64,000 nucleotides of DNA from Luteimonas gilva (GCF_005239095.1 NZ_SZUA01000003.1:434001-498000), one strand, 5' to 3'. Positions 1-8,154 are shown, counted from the first letter of the stretch. Notes: generated from the sequence alone by a model not told the origin. Numbers and translations: made by a program.

Positions 1-125
1 ATGCCCGAAGGGCAGGAGAGGGGAACGAGCGGAGCGAGTGCTTTGTGCTGCTGTTCTTTCCGCCAAAAGCCGAACCCTCTCCCTGGCGCTTCGCGCCTGT
101 CCCTCTCCCGTAAAGGGAGAGGGAC
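1..125. repeat. Interspersed repeat, copy A
   Basis: This stretch shares long blocks with 57598-57722, including GAGCGGAGCGAGTGCTTT and GCCGAACCCTCTCCCTGG, and both copies end in an inverted CCCTCTCCC motif. The two copies diverge in the middle. It does not look coding. A non-coding, family-wide dispersed repeat is the best reading. The window starts inside or at its edge, so the true left boundary is unknown. Confidence 0.6.
99..125 (-). terminator. Hairpin downstream of cysH
   Basis: A perfect 11-bp stem (GTCCCTCTCCC / GGGAGAGGGAC) with a GTAAA loop lies 8 bases past the cysH stop. On the minus strand the hairpin is not followed by a T-run, so it may be a REP or mRNA-stabilising hairpin rather than an intrinsic terminator. 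It is part of the dispersed repeat. Confidence 0.4.
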
Positions 126-132
126 AAAAGCG

Positions 133-870
133 TCACGCAGCCACCCCATCGTCGAAATGCAACCCGCACTCGCGCTTCAAACCGAAGAAGCGCGTTTCTT
201 CTTCTCCCATGCCCGGTTCCAGCCGGCGCGTGGTGTGCACGTCGCCGATGGAGACGTAGCCGTCGTGCCAGAGCGGGTGATAGGGCAGGTCGTGCTTCTG
301 CAGGTAATTCCACACGTCTCGATCGCTCCAATCCGCCAGCGGGTGCAACTTCCAGCGGCCGTCGCGCAATTCCAGGAAATCGATGCCGGCACGGGTGCGC
401 GCCTGGCTGCGGCGCAAGCCGGCGATCCAGGTGCGCACGCCCAGTTCGCGCAGCGCGCGCTGCATCGGCTCGACCTTGCGCAGGCGGTTGTAGCGGTCGA
501 TGCCTTCCACGCCCTGTTCCCAAATCCGTCCCAGCCGCGCTTCCATCCAAGCGATGCCGATCTGCGGGCGATACACCTTCAGGTTGAGTTTGAGTTTTTC
601 GTTCAAGGCGTCGACGAAGCGGTAGGTTTCCGGAAACAAATAACCGGTATCGATCAGGATCACCGGCATGTCCGGCTGTTGGCGCGTCGTCAAATGCAGC
701 GCCACCGCGGACTGCGCCCCGAAGCTGGACGACAGCGCGTGCTGTCCCGCCGTGTTCTCCAGCGCCCAGGCCACGCGCTCCTCGGCGCTGCGTTCGCCGA
801 GCCAGCGGTTGAGTTCGGCCAGCGCCTGTTCGGATTCGGCGGCGGCGATCGGGTCGGGCGGGGCGGTCAT
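133..870 (-). CDS. cysH: Phosphoadenylyl-sulfate (PAPS) reductase CysH
   Basis: Cytoplasmic enzyme of assimilatory sulfate reduction that reduces PAPS to sulfite using thioredoxin. The 245-residue protein has the PP-loop-type [10 protein letters not shown] motif near residue 50, the substrate-binding [12 protein letters not shown] stretch, and the C-terminal catalytic ECGLH. The paired CC motifs of the iron-sulfur APS reductases are absent, so PAPS rather than APS is the expected substrate. An open frame continues upstream of 870, but the ATG at 870 overlaps the cysI stop by four bases (ATGA) and gives the usual family length. It is the last gene of cysJ-cysI-cysH and receives electrons from thioredoxin; its sulfite product is the substrate of CysIJ. 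Confidence 0.95.
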   Translation of the reverse strand: MTAPPDPIAAAESEQALAELNRWLGERSAEERVAWALENTAGQHALSSSFGAQSAVALHLTTRQQPDMPVILIDTGYLFPETYRFVDALNEKLKLNLKVYRPQIGIAWMEARLGRIWEQGVEGIDRYNRLRKVEPMQRALRELGVRTWIAGLRRSQARTRAGIDFLELRDGRWKLHPLADWSDRDVWNYLQKHDLPYHPLWHDGYVSIGDVHTTRRLEPGMGEEETRFFGLKRECGLHFDDGVAA

Positions 871-2591
871 GCGAGTGCCTCTATCAAAGTGCTGGGAATC
901 GGGGTTCGCGGCTGGACGATGCCCTGGCGCAGCAGGAAATCGCCGAAGCCTTCTTCTTGTTCTCGTTGCGCGGCGTAACGGGCCAGCAGCGGATCCAGCG
1001 CCGCCAGGATCTGCGCCTCGTCGGCGTTTTCGCGGTACAGCGAATTCAAGCGCTGGCCGCGATGGTCGGCGCCGAGCATCAGGTTGTAGCGGCCCGGCGC
1101 TTTTCCGACCAAGGCGATTTCGCCCAAATACGGACGCGAGCAGCCGTTCGGGCAGCCGCTGATGCGCAGATGGATCGGCGCATCGGCGATGCCGTGGCGC
1201 GCCAGCAAGGTTTCGACTTCGGCGACGAAATCGGGCAGGTAGCGCTCGGCTTCCGCCATCGCCAGGCCGCAAGTGGGCAACGCGACGCAAGCCAGCGCGC
1301 GTTGGCGCAGCGGCGTAGCGGTGCGGTAGCCGTCCAGGCCGTATTCGGCGGCGAGCGAATCGACCTGCGCGCGCAGCGCGGGCGCGATACCGGCGAGGGT
1401 CAGGTTCTGGTTCGGCGTCATCCGGAATTCCGCGCCGCTGCCTTGCGCGTGCAACAGGCGCGCGATTTCGCGCAGTCCGCTCAGATGCCGCACCGGTTTG
1501 CCGCGGCCGTCGAGCGCGCCGTCGACGATGCGACCGGCTGGGATGCGCAGCGTGAGATGCGCGCGACCGTCTTCGCTTTCGACCCAGCCGAAGCGGTCGC
1601 CGTTGTGGGTGAAGCCGAACGGCCGCGCCGGGGGAAGGGAGAATCCGGCGCGGCGTTCGACTTCGGACTTGAACCACTCGAGACCGCGGTCGTCGATGGT
1701 GTACTTCAGCCGCGCGCGCTTGCGCACGGTGCGATTGCCGTAATCGCGTTGCGCGGTGACCACCGCTTCGGCGACGGCGGTCACCTGGTCGGGCGCGACG
1801 AATCCGATCACGTCGCCCAAGCGCGGATACGTTTCCGGATCGCCGTGGGTGGCGCCCATGCCGCCGCCGACGCTGACGTTGTAGCCGCGCAGCTCATCGT
1901 CCTCAACGACGGCGATGAAGCCCAGGTCCTGCGCGAACACGTCGACGTCGTTGTAGGGCGGGATCGCGAAGCCGATCTTGAACTTGCGCGGCAGATAGGT
2001 CTCGCCGTAGATCGGTTCGGCTTCCTCGCCGCTGCCGGCGGCGCGTTCGCCGTCCAGCCAGATTTCGTAATAGGCCTGGGTGTTCGGCAGCAGACGCTCG
2101 GACAGCGCCGCGGCCTGCGCATGCACGGCGGCGTGAAGGCTCGACTGTAGCGGATTGGCGGCCACGGCGACGTTGCGGTTGACATCGCCGCAGGCGGCCA
2201 ACGTGTCGACGAGCGCGGCGTTGATCGCCCGCATCGTCGCCTTCAGCTCGGTCTTGATCACGCCGTGGAATTGGAAGGCCTGGCGCGTGGTGATGCGCAG
2301 GCCACGCTCGGCGTAGCGCGTGGCGACGGCGTCCAGCTGCAGCCATTGCGCGGGCGTCACCACGCCGCCCGGCGTGCGGGTGCGGATCATGAAGCTGTAG
2401 GCCGGCTCCAGCTTGGCCAGGCGGCGCGGCTCGCGCGCGTCGCGGTCGTCCTGCTGGTAGCTGCCGTGGTACTTGATCAGCGTCTGGTCGTCCTCGCGCA
2501 ACGCGCCGGTGACCGGATCGGCCAAGCTTTCGAGCAGCGAGCCGCGCAGCCGGCGGCTGCTCCGCTTGATCTCTTCGACCGACCCGCTCAT
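867..2591 (-). CDS. cysI: Sulfite reductase hemoprotein beta-component CysI
   Basis: Reduces sulfite to sulfide in six electrons at a coupled siroheme and [4Fe-4S] centre. The protein is 574 residues, normal for CysI. The cluster-binding cysteines are visible as CVALPTC near residue 435 and GCPNGCSRP near residue 480. The N-terminal region has the nitrite/sulfite reductase ferredoxin-like half ([14 protein letters not shown]). The start at 2591 shares one base with the cysJ stop (TGATG), so translation is probably coupled. The open frame extends past 2591, but that part is the antisense-like shadow of cysJ. The partner flavoprotein CysJ lies immediately upstream. Siroheme synthase is not in the window. 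Confidence 0.96.
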   Translation of the reverse strand: MSGSVEEIKRSSRRLRGSLLESLADPVTGALREDDQTLIKYHGSYQQDDRDAREPRRLAKLEPAYSFMIRTRTPGGVVTPAQWLQLDAVATRYAERGLRITTRQAFQFHGVIKTELKATMRAINAALVDTLAACGDVNRNVAVAANPLQSSLHAAVHAQAAALSERLLPNTQAYYEIWLDGERAAGSGEEAEPIYGETYLPRKFKIGFAIPPYNDVDVFAQDLGFIAVVEDDELRGYNVSVGGGMGATHGDPETYPRLGDVIGFVAPDQVTAVAEAVVTAQRDYGNRTVRKRARLKYTIDDRGLEWFKSEVERRAGFSLPPARPFGFTHNGDRFGWVESEDGRAHLTLRIPAGRIVDGALDGRGKPVRHLSGLREIARLLHAQGSGAEFRMTPNQNLTLAGIAPALRAQVDSLAAEYGLDGYRTATPLRQRALACVALPTCGLAMAEAERYLPDFVAEVETLLARHGIADAPIHLRISGCPNGCSRPYLGEIALVGKAPGRYNLMLGADHRGQRLNSLYRENADEAQILAALDPLLARYAAQREQEEGFGDFLLRQGIVQPRTPIPSTLIEALA

Positions 2592-4393
2592 CAGTACACG
2601 TCCCGGGCGTAACGGCCCTGCTGCTGCAACGCGCTCAGATAGTCCTCGGCGCCGTCGCGTCCTCGCTGCGCAGCGACGATCTCCGACAAGGCCGCGTGCA
2701 CGTCCTTGCCCATGGCGATGCCGCCGCAAACATACAGATGCGCGCCGCCTTCCAGCCAGGCGTACAGCTCGCGGCCGTGCTCGCGCAAGCGATGCTGCAC
2801 ATAGGTTTTCGCGAGCGATCTCTCGCGGGAGAAAGCCAAATCCAAACGCTGCAGCTGGCCCGACTTCAGCGCGCGCTGCCATTCCAACTGGTACAGGAAA
2901 TCCTCGCGGAAGCGGGTATTGCCGAAGAACAGCCAATTCCGCCCGCTCGCGCCGACGGCCGCGCGTTCCTGCACGAATCCGCGGAACGGCGCGACGCCGG
3001 TGCCGGGGCCGATCATGACCACGTCGCGGGCGCCATCGGCCGGCAGGCGGAAGCGTTCGTTGCGCTCGATATAGACCGGCAGCCGCGCGCCTTCGTCGCT
3101 GGCCGCGAGCAGATGCGAAGCCGCGCCCCAGCGCGCGTCACCGTCGGCGGCCGCGTATTCGACGTGCGCGACGGTCAGATGCGCTTCGTCGCCGACCGCT
3201 TTCTGGCTGGAGGCGATGGAATACAAACGCGGCAGCAGCGGGCGCAGCGCTTCGACCAAGGCTTCGGCCGACCAGGCGGCGGGCTGCTCGCGCAGCAGGT
3301 CGATCACTTGCCGGCCTTCCAGCCAGTGGCCGAGCGTGCCGCTGTTCTCCGGCGCCAACAGCGCTTGCAGGCCGGCGTTGCCGGCGCGTTCGGCGTGGCG
3401 GGCGACGAAGGGGCGCGCCAGCTTGGTCAGCTCGCGTTTCTCGGACAGCCAATCGCGCAGCGGCAGCGTTTGTCCGGCCACGGACACGGCTTCGTCGCCG
3501 TCCAGCGACAGCGTTTCCAATACGGCCGACACCAACGCCGGCGGATTGCGCGGCCACAGCCCCAGCGCGTCGCCCGGTTCGTAGCGCAATCCGGAATCGG
3601 CCAGCGACAACTCGATGTGGCGGATGTCCTTGGCGCCGAGCGCGATGCGCTGGTTGGCCAGCACTTCGGCCGCGTAGGGCTTTTCGCGGCTGAAGCCGGC
3701 GCCGGCGGCCGCGCGCAGCGGGGTGACGGTGGCCAGCGGAGCCTGCGTTTTCAAGGCTTCGGCGGCGAAGTCGAGCGCGCGCTGCGTCCAGGGCGCGGCG
3801 ATGGCGTCGATGTCCAGATCGGCTTCGCCGCGCTCGAACAAGCGCGTGGCGCCGAGCGCGGCCAGGCGTTCGTCCAGCGTGCGCCCGATCGCGCAGAACT
3901 GCGGATAGCTGGAATCGCCCAGCGCCAGCACCGCGTATTTGAGCTGCTTCAGTTCGGGCGCGCGGCGGCCGGCGATGAATTCGACCAGGCCCCGCGCATC
4001 GTCCGGCGGATCGCCGTCGCCTTGCGTGCTGACGACCAGGTACAGATGGCGTTCCTGTTTCAGCTCGCGCAGCGGGTACGCGTCCGCGCGCAGCAGGCGC
4101 ACGGGCAGGCCGGCGTCCTGCACGCGCTGGGCGAGGCTTTCGGCGATGCGTTGGGCGTTGCCGGTCTGGCTGCCGTAGACGATGGTCAGCGGCTGCGAAG
4201 CGGGCTCAGGCTGCGGCGCCGGCACCGCTTGCAAAACCCGCGGCGGACCGCGGTCGGCACGGGCCAGCCCCGCGGCATAACCGGACAGCCACCACAGCCG
4301 CTCGCTGTCCAGCCGCTCGGTCAGCCGCGCCAGCAGCTCCGCTTCCTCCTCGGAAAACGGCAGCGGCGAAGGCGAGGGAACGGCGGAGGACAT
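2591..4393 (-). CDS. cysJ: Sulfite reductase flavoprotein alpha-component CysJ
   Basis: NADPH-dependent flavoprotein that feeds electrons to CysI. It is 600 residues long, like the E. coli protein. Order of domains: an N-terminal flavodoxin-like FMN domain ([18 protein letters not shown] near residue 75), an FAD-binding domain (RLYSIASS near 390), then an NADP domain ([14 protein letters not shown] near 465 and [17 protein letters not shown] near 500), ending in the typical aromatic tail RYARDVY. A GTG at 4402 could extend it by three residues; neither start has a clear Shine-Dalgarno. It is the first gene of the operon; a dyad about 70 bases upstream may be its regulatory site. Confidence 0.95.
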   Translation of the reverse strand: MSSAVPSPSPLPFSEEEAELLARLTERLDSERLWWLSGYAAGLARADRGPPRVLQAVPAPQPEPASQPLTIVYGSQTGNAQRIAESLAQRVQDAGLPVRLLRADAYPLRELKQERHLYLVVSTQGDGDPPDDARGLVEFIAGRRAPELKQLKYAVLALGDSSYPQFCAIGRTLDERLAALGATRLFERGEADLDIDAIAAPWTQRALDFAAEALKTQAPLATVTPLRAAAGAGFSREKPYAAEVLANQRIALGAKDIRHIELSLADSGLRYEPGDALGLWPRNPPALVSAVLETLSLDGDEAVSVAGQTLPLRDWLSEKRELTKLARPFVARHAERAGNAGLQALLAPENSGTLGHWLEGRQVIDLLREQPAAWSAEALVEALRPLLPRLYSIASSQKAVGDEAHLTVAHVEYAAADGDARWGAASHLLAASDEGARLPVYIERNERFRLPADGARDVVMIGPGTGVAPFRGFVQERAAVGASGRNWLFFGNTRFREDFLYQLEWQRALKSGQLQRLDLAFSRERSLAKTYVQHRLREHGRELYAWLEGGAHLYVCGGIAMGKDVHAALSEIVAAQRGRDGAEDYLSALQQQGRYARDVY

Positions 4394-4464
4394 CGTGCGC
4401 ACCGGCGCGGGAAGGGCGGGTGTCCACGGTAAGTCCGAGCGGCGGAACGGGGGAAAGCACGAAG

Positions 4465-4482
4465 GGGCATATGGTTATGCCC
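4465..4482. promoter_or_regulatory. Candidate operator upstream of cysJ
   Basis: GGGCATA and TATGCCC form a perfect 7-bp inverted repeat with a 4-base spacer, about 70 bases upstream of cysJ. The size and position fit a LysR-type regulator such as CysB, but no consensus match can be claimed. Assignment is inference from position only. Confidence 0.3.
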
Positions 4483-4563
4483 TGGATGTCGACGAGCCGG
4501 ATGCGTGGGGCGGAACCGCCGCAGGCGTTTCCGTCGGATCGCGGGATGGACGATTCCGTGGGG

Positions 4564-4594
4564 AGGCGGAATCCGCTTTGCGGGTTCCGCCTAC
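4564..4594. repeat. GTAG-type REP-like hairpin
   Basis: A 13-bp stem with one wobble (AGGCGGAATCCGC / GCGGGTTCCGCCT) around a TTT loop. Read on the minus strand it begins GTAGGCGGAA, the same GTAG opening as other hairpins here (5340, 36767, 36807). It lies just downstream of the minus-strand VOC gene and could also act as its transcript end, although no T-run follows. Confidence 0.5.
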
Positions 4595-4601
4595 CGGATA
4601 G

Positions 4602-5180
4602 TCATTTGGGTCGCGACTGAAGCTCGATCACATTGCCTTCTGGGTCGGTGACGTAAACCCACGTGAGCCGCTTGCCTAGTGCGTTGGTAAGCGTGACCAC
4701 TTCGCCTATCGACTTTCCTCCTGCTGCGAGAACGGCTTCGCGGGCAGCAGGAACATCATCGACGATAAACGCGATGTGGCCGAATCCAGGGCGGTTCACG
4801 GCGGCTTCGGGCGCTTCCAGAAGGATGTTGTAGTTGAAAATCTCCAATGTCGGCCCTTCGGGTCCATGGCCTGGCAGCCTGAGATGCTCGCCGCGCAATT
4901 CGGCGCCCGAGATACCCGTGCCGAGTTCCAAGTCGGGGCCCTTGAAGTCGCGCACGGGCGGGACCGGAACGCAGCCGAACAAGTCCTGATAGAAGCGCGA
5001 CGAAGCTTTCCAGTCGCGGGCTATCAGATTGGTGTGTCCATAGACGGCGCCAGAAATCATGGTTCCTCCTCCAGACGGCGTGGAAGCGCCTCTTGAGTGT
5101 TGATGCTGCGCGAGCGAATCGCTCGCATGGGAAGCGAAGACCAGAGCACCAAGAGCAAGCGACAGGGGTTTCATCTTCAT
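4602..5180 (-). CDS. VOC (glyoxalase/dioxygenase) superfamily protein, possibly exported
   Basis: A single-repeat vicinal-oxygen-chelate protein: an N-terminal beta strand with GHTNLIARDW, then FYQDLFGC, a central FGHIAFIVDDV and the C-terminal YVTDPEGNVIELQS with the metal-ligand glutamate. The substrate cannot be predicted. The start is ambiguous. From 5180 the protein (192 residues) opens with MKMKPLSLALGALVFA, a well-formed signal peptide with a likely cut after DSLA. An internal ATG at 5060 has a much stronger ribosome site (GGAGGA, five bases upstream) and gives the usual 152-residue cytosolic form. Either start, or both, could be used. It is a single gene with no operon partner, followed by a REP hairpin. 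Confidence 0.75.
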   Translation of the reverse strand: MKMKPLSLALGALVFASHASDSLAQHQHSRGASTPSGGGTMISGAVYGHTNLIARDWKASSRFYQDLFGCVPVPPVRDFKGPDLELGTGISGAELRGEHLRLPGHGPEGPTLEIFNYNILLEAPEAAVNRPGFGHIAFIVDDVPAAREAVLAAGGKSIGEVVTLTNALGKRLTWVYVTDPEGNVIELQSRPK

Positions 5181-5476
5181 GTACTCATATGCCGAGCGAG
5201 CCTTCCTCGCAGTCCGCAAGACCGCATGGGGGGGGGTGAAGAAGACAACGAGAATGCGTTGGAGAGCAGGACAGATGAACCTAACTTGCGCATCTAACGC
5301 GCCAAGCCGGCTTTACTGCCTCGTATTAGCCGACAGGCCGTAGGCTGGGTTGGTTCCATCAACCCAGCATCGAAGAGCTGCGGGAATCTGAAGGGGCTGA
5401 GTTATTGAAGCCAACCCAGCCTACTGAACTTTCTGGCGTGAGGTGTAGATGATATTTGCGATGTAGTGTTCATGGG
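5181..5476. other. Intergenic stretch with a REP doublet, no gene seen
   Basis: Between the VOC gene start and the first attC site. It holds a G-run, a REP inverted repeat at 5340-5424, and no open frame with coding character. It forms the distal boundary of the cassette array. A weak attC-like remnant near 5290 was considered and rejected. Confidence 0.6.
5340..5424. repeat. GTAG REP doublet
   Basis: GTAGGCTGGGTTGG (5340-5353) is matched by its exact reverse complement CCAACCCAGCCTAC (5411-5424), with a nested AACCCAGC copy between. This is the facing-pair arrangement typical of GTAG REP elements in Stenotrophomonas and relatives. No RAYT transposase gene is in the window. Confidence 0.65.
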
Positions 5477-5536
5477 GCCTAACGCCTGAATTAAGCCGAG
5501 CCGCGAAGCGGCTTCGGCTTGATTGAATTGTTAGGT
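5477..5536 (-). repeat. attC site 1
   Basis: Bounded by GCCTAAC (5477-5483) and GTTAGGT (5530-5536). The arms AAGCCGA/TCGGCTT and GCCGC/GCGGC fold into a stem with a GAA tip. It follows the stop of the 5531-6319 cassette, whose TAA lies inside the core box, as in typical cassettes. Confidence 0.85.
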
Positions 5537-6319
5537 GCCATCGGGGGTGCTCGAACGCAGGTCAACTCCATGACCGTCTCCTATGCGATAAAGCACTTCT
5601 AAGGCGTAGTCACTAACTGCAGCTGCGTACAACTCCAACTGCGCAGTGCCTACGGTGATTTGACTGCCAAGCTTGAGCTTTAGCCAAGGGCAGCTAGTGC
5701 GAAGTCTGCGATCGCAGCGGCCGTTCTGATGAACGATGGAATTTCTAACTTGCTGGAGCTCGTAGAGCTGCCTTGCAGTACTGTCGGGCGTGGAGCCCGT
5801 GAGATCAAGGGATTCCAAGAGAACCTCGAATCTATTAATGCCCTGCTTGAGTGAGGAGGATGTCTCCTGCTCAAGAAGGTCAACGATGTATGAGGCTTGC
5901 TCTCTCTTAGTGAGGGCCACATAGTCGCCGAGCTTAATTTTTAGCTTGGGGAAAGCGCCGGATTTCAATGCTTTTCGGTTGCGTGAGATGTGCTCAACCA
6001 ATAACCCCTTAATGGTGTGCTCGAGCCAACTCCAAAGAGCGACTACCGCGAGGGTGTGCAAGACAGGGAACCCGTTCTCCACCTCAGACTGCGCCAGTTT
6101 CGCGTCCTTCTCTACGCGCTGAGCTTCGATTTCGTCTTGAACCTTGCCTTGAACGGCAGCTAGCGCCTTCTTTAGGCGAGGCATAGCTCGCATGCCGGCA
6201 ATTGAGCGCCGACTGAGATGAACTACGCTCATCAATCTGTCGAGGGAGTCATATGAGTCTTGGAAGTACTTCCCGACCCAAGAGGGCACTTTGTTGGCAG
6301 GTTGCGGGGTGTCTGACAT
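5531..6319 (-). CDS. Cassette-encoded HEPN-like protein, putative ribonuclease
   Basis: A 262-residue, mainly alpha-helical soluble protein. Residues 192-197 (RNSIVH) give the Rx4H motif typical of HEPN ribonucleases found in toxin-antitoxin and abortive-infection systems. Residues 85-115 (LHTLAVVALWSWLEHTIKGL) look like a first HEPN helix. Family assignment is from this motif and helical character only; the target is unknown. The ATG lies directly after the upstream attC core (GTTAGGTGCC-ATG), with AGG of the core as the only ribosome-site-like sequence. It is the last cassette of the array, and no separate antitoxin frame fits inside the cassette, so a paired MNT-type antitoxin is absent. 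Confidence 0.75.
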   Translation of the reverse strand: MSDTPQPANKVPSWVGKYFQDSYDSLDRLMSVVHLSRRSIAGMRAMPRLKKALAAVQGKVQDEIEAQRVEKDAKLAQSEVENGFPVLHTLAVVALWSWLEHTIKGLLVEHISRNRKALKSGAFPKLKIKLGDYVALTKREQASYIVDLLEQETSSSLKQGINRFEVLLESLDLTGSTPDSTARQLYELQQVRNSIVHQNGRCDRRLRTSCPWLKLKLGSQITVGTAQLELYAAAVSDYALEVLYRIGDGHGVDLRSSTPDGT

Positions 6320-6322
6320 GGC

Positions 6323-6412
6323 ACCTAACGCCTGAATTAAGCCGGCCCGCTACGAGACGGCTGAAGTTTGCGGAGACCGCGAAGCGGGCTCGGCTTGAAT
6401 GAATTGTTAGCC
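6323..6412 (-). repeat. attC site 2
   Basis: Bounded by ACCTAAC (6323-6329) and GTTAGCC (6406-6412), about 90 bp. It has the same outer arms as the other sites (CCTGAATTAAGCCG and CGGCTTGAATGAATTG) but about 30 extra bases in the loop side (TACGAGACGGCTGAAGTTTG). The longer variable terminal structure distinguishes it from its three 60-bp sisters. Confidence 0.8.
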
Positions 6413-7063
6413 CCCGCCGAACTTAGATAGCAGGAACTGCTCTACAAAAGCGATCACGCTGCTCACATCGGGCTCAGATAGTTTGCCCCAATCAGCATGC
6501 AGGGCGTGATTTCTAATCTTTGGCATAGCATCAAGCAGAGACTTTTGAGCGCCTGCGACCAGCCCCTTGCTTTTGAGCAAGTTGACAACTTCTTGCATCG
6601 TCCTTCCGCTCGGGTCTTCGCCGTTTGCCGCCGCGAAACGTTTGAGAGCGTCTTCTAAAGCCGCGCATGCCAAAACAGCTGCTACGTCTTTTTGGCCCTC
6701 GCTCAGCGATTGCTTTGCAAGGGTGACGAAATCACCAAAGACCTCGCCAGACACGCGTAAGTCAACGTTGAAAACGTAGCCACCATCAAAATCGTCTTTG
6801 GCCGATAGGAATACACCACGCAGCGTCGTCACTTGGTAGTCGTAGCCACTGCAGTCACGAAATGCCTGGGCAAAGTTCTGATACTGGGGAGAAGTCTCGC
6901 CGTAAACAGCTCGGACAAGGCTCTGGGCGCTTGTCGCCCACCTTTGCCAGTCGCCAGTTGCTACATGAGTTCCGGACATACCAGAGCTGTTTGGAACAAA
7001 CGGCAATTGCGCGAACGAGTCCGCGAGCTCTTGAAATCGGCGTTTGAAAGTGTCGTTGAGCAT
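6407..7063 (-). CDS. Cassette-encoded HEPN-like protein (DUF4145-like C terminus)
   Basis: A 218-residue soluble protein. The C-terminal half has the order seen in DUF4145-type HEPN domains: ACAALEDALKRF, then a helix-loop (EVVNLLKSKGLV), then IRNHALHADWG, where R184 and H189 form an Rx4H motif. The N-terminal half (WQRWATSAQSLVRAVYGETS) is unrecognised. It may be a nuclease or nucleotide-binding effector; function is not established. The ATG follows the attC core after 7 bases without a ribosome site. Its stop overlaps the next attC core. It is unrelated in sequence to the neighbouring HEPN-like cassette apart from the motif. Confidence 0.75.
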   Translation of the reverse strand: MLNDTFKRRFQELADSFAQLPFVPNSSGMSGTHVATGDWQRWATSAQSLVRAVYGETSPQYQNFAQAFRDCSGYDYQVTTLRGVFLSAKDDFDGGYVFNVDLRVSGEVFGDFVTLAKQSLSEGQKDVAAVLACAALEDALKRFAAANGEDPSGRTMQEVVNLLKSKGLVAGAQKSLLDAMPKIRNHALHADWGKLSEPDVSSVIAFVEQFLLSKFGGG

Positions 7064-7070
7064 AAGTGGG

Positions 7071-7130
7071 GGCTAACGCCTGAATTAAGCCGACCCGCGA
7101 AGCGGGTTCGGCTTGAATGAATTGTTATGC
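7071..7130 (-). repeat. attC site 3
   Basis: Bounded by GGCTAAC (7071-7077) and GTTATGC (7124-7130). The stem is AAGCCGACCCGC / GCGGGTTCGGCTT with a GAA tip. Nearly identical arms to sites 1, 2 and 4 indicate that the cassettes share one attC family, as in chromosomal integrons. Confidence 0.85.
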
Positions 7131-7131
7131 G

Positions 7132-7764
7132 TTAACTGAGTAAGTCTGCTATTTCTAACGCTGCAGTGCTAAGGATTACGCCGACAAACAACCAAGCCGC
7201 GCCTATGGCAGATATATGTACGCCACCAGTGCTAGTTGCTTCCAGTTTTTCTTGAACCATAGCGTCGCCGGCCTGTCTATGGTGCTGCTCGCTATCTACG
7301 CGGTCTGACAGGTTTCTCAAACCCCGATCTGATTCGGCTTGCGCTTGGGATATGCGGTTGTGTAAGACTGAGATGTTCTTCTCAAGAGCATCGAGTCTGC
7401 TTTCAATTGTTGGGTTTGCACCAGCGCCATATGTCCCGTAGCTACGGCCACCGCCTGAAAGTACAAACGTGCCGGAGCCAGTAGCCGTGACTACGGCATT
7501 ACGCCGAAAAAGCGGAAAACTCTTGAACCATGTTTTTATCTTCTGAAGTACAGAGGGATGTCCAAATAGAGATCTAGTGGTGGAAATCCCCCAAATTACG
7601 GTGCCGATGCCAAGCAGTTGCAGAACCATGCCGGTGAGTCGAATTACACGCTCTGGAGTGGAGGGCTGTAGACAAACGAAAAGAGCGGCTACGATCACGC
7701 CTATACCAATCCAGACGTGTCTTGCGGCAGCCAACCACTTACCAACGGCTTTTAACTTCTTCAA
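7132..7764 (-). CDS. Cassette-encoded membrane protein with coiled coil
   Basis: No family is recognised. The 210-residue product has two N-terminal membrane segments (about residues 14-33 and 41-60), a glycine/serine linker (GTFVLSGGGRSYG), a predicted coiled coil (about 125-175, with LDALEKNISVLHNRI) and a C-terminal membrane segment (about 184-206). The start is TTG at 7764, chosen because it shares bases with the stop of a 9-codon leader frame (see 7761-7790) and no other in-frame start with better context exists. Membrane-bound small proteins are common in cassette arrays and some act as defence effectors, but nothing here proves that. Confidence 0.7.
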   Translation of the reverse strand: MKKLKAVGKWLAAARHVWIGIGVIVAALFVCLQPSTPERVIRLTGMVLQLLGIGTVIWGISTTRSLFGHPSVLQKIKTWFKSFPLFRRNAVVTATGSGTFVLSGGGRSYGTYGAGANPTIESRLDALEKNISVLHNRISQAQAESDRGLRNLSDRVDSEQHHRQAGDAMVQEKLEATSTGGVHISAIGAAWLFVGVILSTAALEIADLLS

Positions 7765-7790
7765 GTCGTCACCATGCTCGATTGACGCAT
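7761..7790 (-). promoter_or_regulatory. Nine-codon leader frame overlapping a TTG start
   Basis: The ATG comes from the attC core (GTTATGC) and reads nine codons (MRQSSMVTT) to a TGA whose bases overlap the TTG start of the membrane-protein cassette (TTGA). No Shine-Dalgarno is seen for the TTG. The layout suggests translational coupling, like the short attI frames that help cassettes lacking ribosome sites. This is inference. Confidence 0.4.
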
Positions 7791-7846
7791 AACACCTGAA
7801 TTAAGCCGCGCCGCGAAGCGGCGTCGGCTTGAATGAATTGTTGGCC
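7787..7846 (-). repeat. attC site 4
   Basis: Bounded by GCATAAC (7787-7793) and GTTGGCC (7840-7846). Arms AAGCCGCGCCGC / GCGGCGTCGGCTT with a GAA tip. It closes the first cassette of the array (7848-8129). Confidence 0.85.
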
Positions 7847-7847
7847 A

Positions 7848-8129
7848 TCACTTGCGAGCGGCTACGGCCTTCTTGGCTGCCTTTTTGACAGTCTTCTTGG
7901 CCGCCTTCTTGACGCGAACCGTTTTGCCTTGGCCCTCAATGAGGTCAGCGAAAGCCTGCCACGTCATACGCTTTTTATTGACGGAGTTGCCGCGGGGAAG
8001 CCATTCGATGTTTCCCTTGCTGATGAGCAGGGTGCCAAGCTTTCCGGTGCTGCTTGTCTTGACGAGAACTTCCAGATCCTTGTGGGCAACGACCTTGGTG
8101 TGGAGCTTTGCACTTACTTCATGAGCCAT
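7848..8129 (-). CDS. Small basic cassette protein with histone-H1-like tail
   Basis: A 93-residue protein: a compact N-terminal part (VAHKDLEVLVKTSSTGKLG, then GNIEWLPRGNS) followed by a lysine/alanine-rich tail from about residue 72 made of KKAAKK-type repeats. The tail resembles bacterial histone H1-like proteins and suggests nucleic-acid binding; the N-terminal part is not recognised. Unlike the other cassettes it has its own ribosome site (AAGGGGA, about 7 bases before the ATG). It is the first cassette, closest to the presumed promoter, so it should be the best expressed. TGA stop lies two bases from the attC core. Confidence 0.75.
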   Translation of the reverse strand: MAHEVSAKLHTKVVAHKDLEVLVKTSSTGKLGTLLISKGNIEWLPRGNSVNKKRMTWQAFADLIEGQGKTVRVKKAAKKTVKKAAKKAVAARK

Positions 8130-8147
8130 GAGATTTCCCCTTGTGAT

Positions 8148-8154
8148 GGCTAAC
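8148..8154 (-). other. attI-like core site at the array head
   Basis: GTTAGCC on the minus strand marks the upstream end of the first cassette. The sequence beyond it lacks the paired arms of an attC, so it is either attI or a truncated attC. Without an adjacent intI the choice cannot be made. Confidence 0.45.

Larger units (their letters stand above)
5477..8154 (-). mobile_element. Integron gene-cassette array without integrase (CALIN-like)
   Basis: Four consecutive minus-strand open frames are each followed by an attC site of about 60-90 bp with matched GTTRRRY / RYYYAAC core boxes and a GC-rich stem. The upstream edge carries a lone core site at 8148-8154 that resembles attI. An integron integrase would be expected beyond 8154 on the plus strand, but no frame there resembles a tyrosine recombinase. 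The cassettes encode two HEPN-like proteins, a membrane protein and a small lysine-rich protein. They are more A+T rich than their neighbours, consistent with acquisition. Confidence 0.85.

Noticed and set aside
5281..5340. A degenerate fifth attC near TCTAACGCGCCAAGCCGG
   Set aside because: Only one core box and a short arm are present; no matching GTTRRRY box pairs with it, and no frame precedes it as a cassette.
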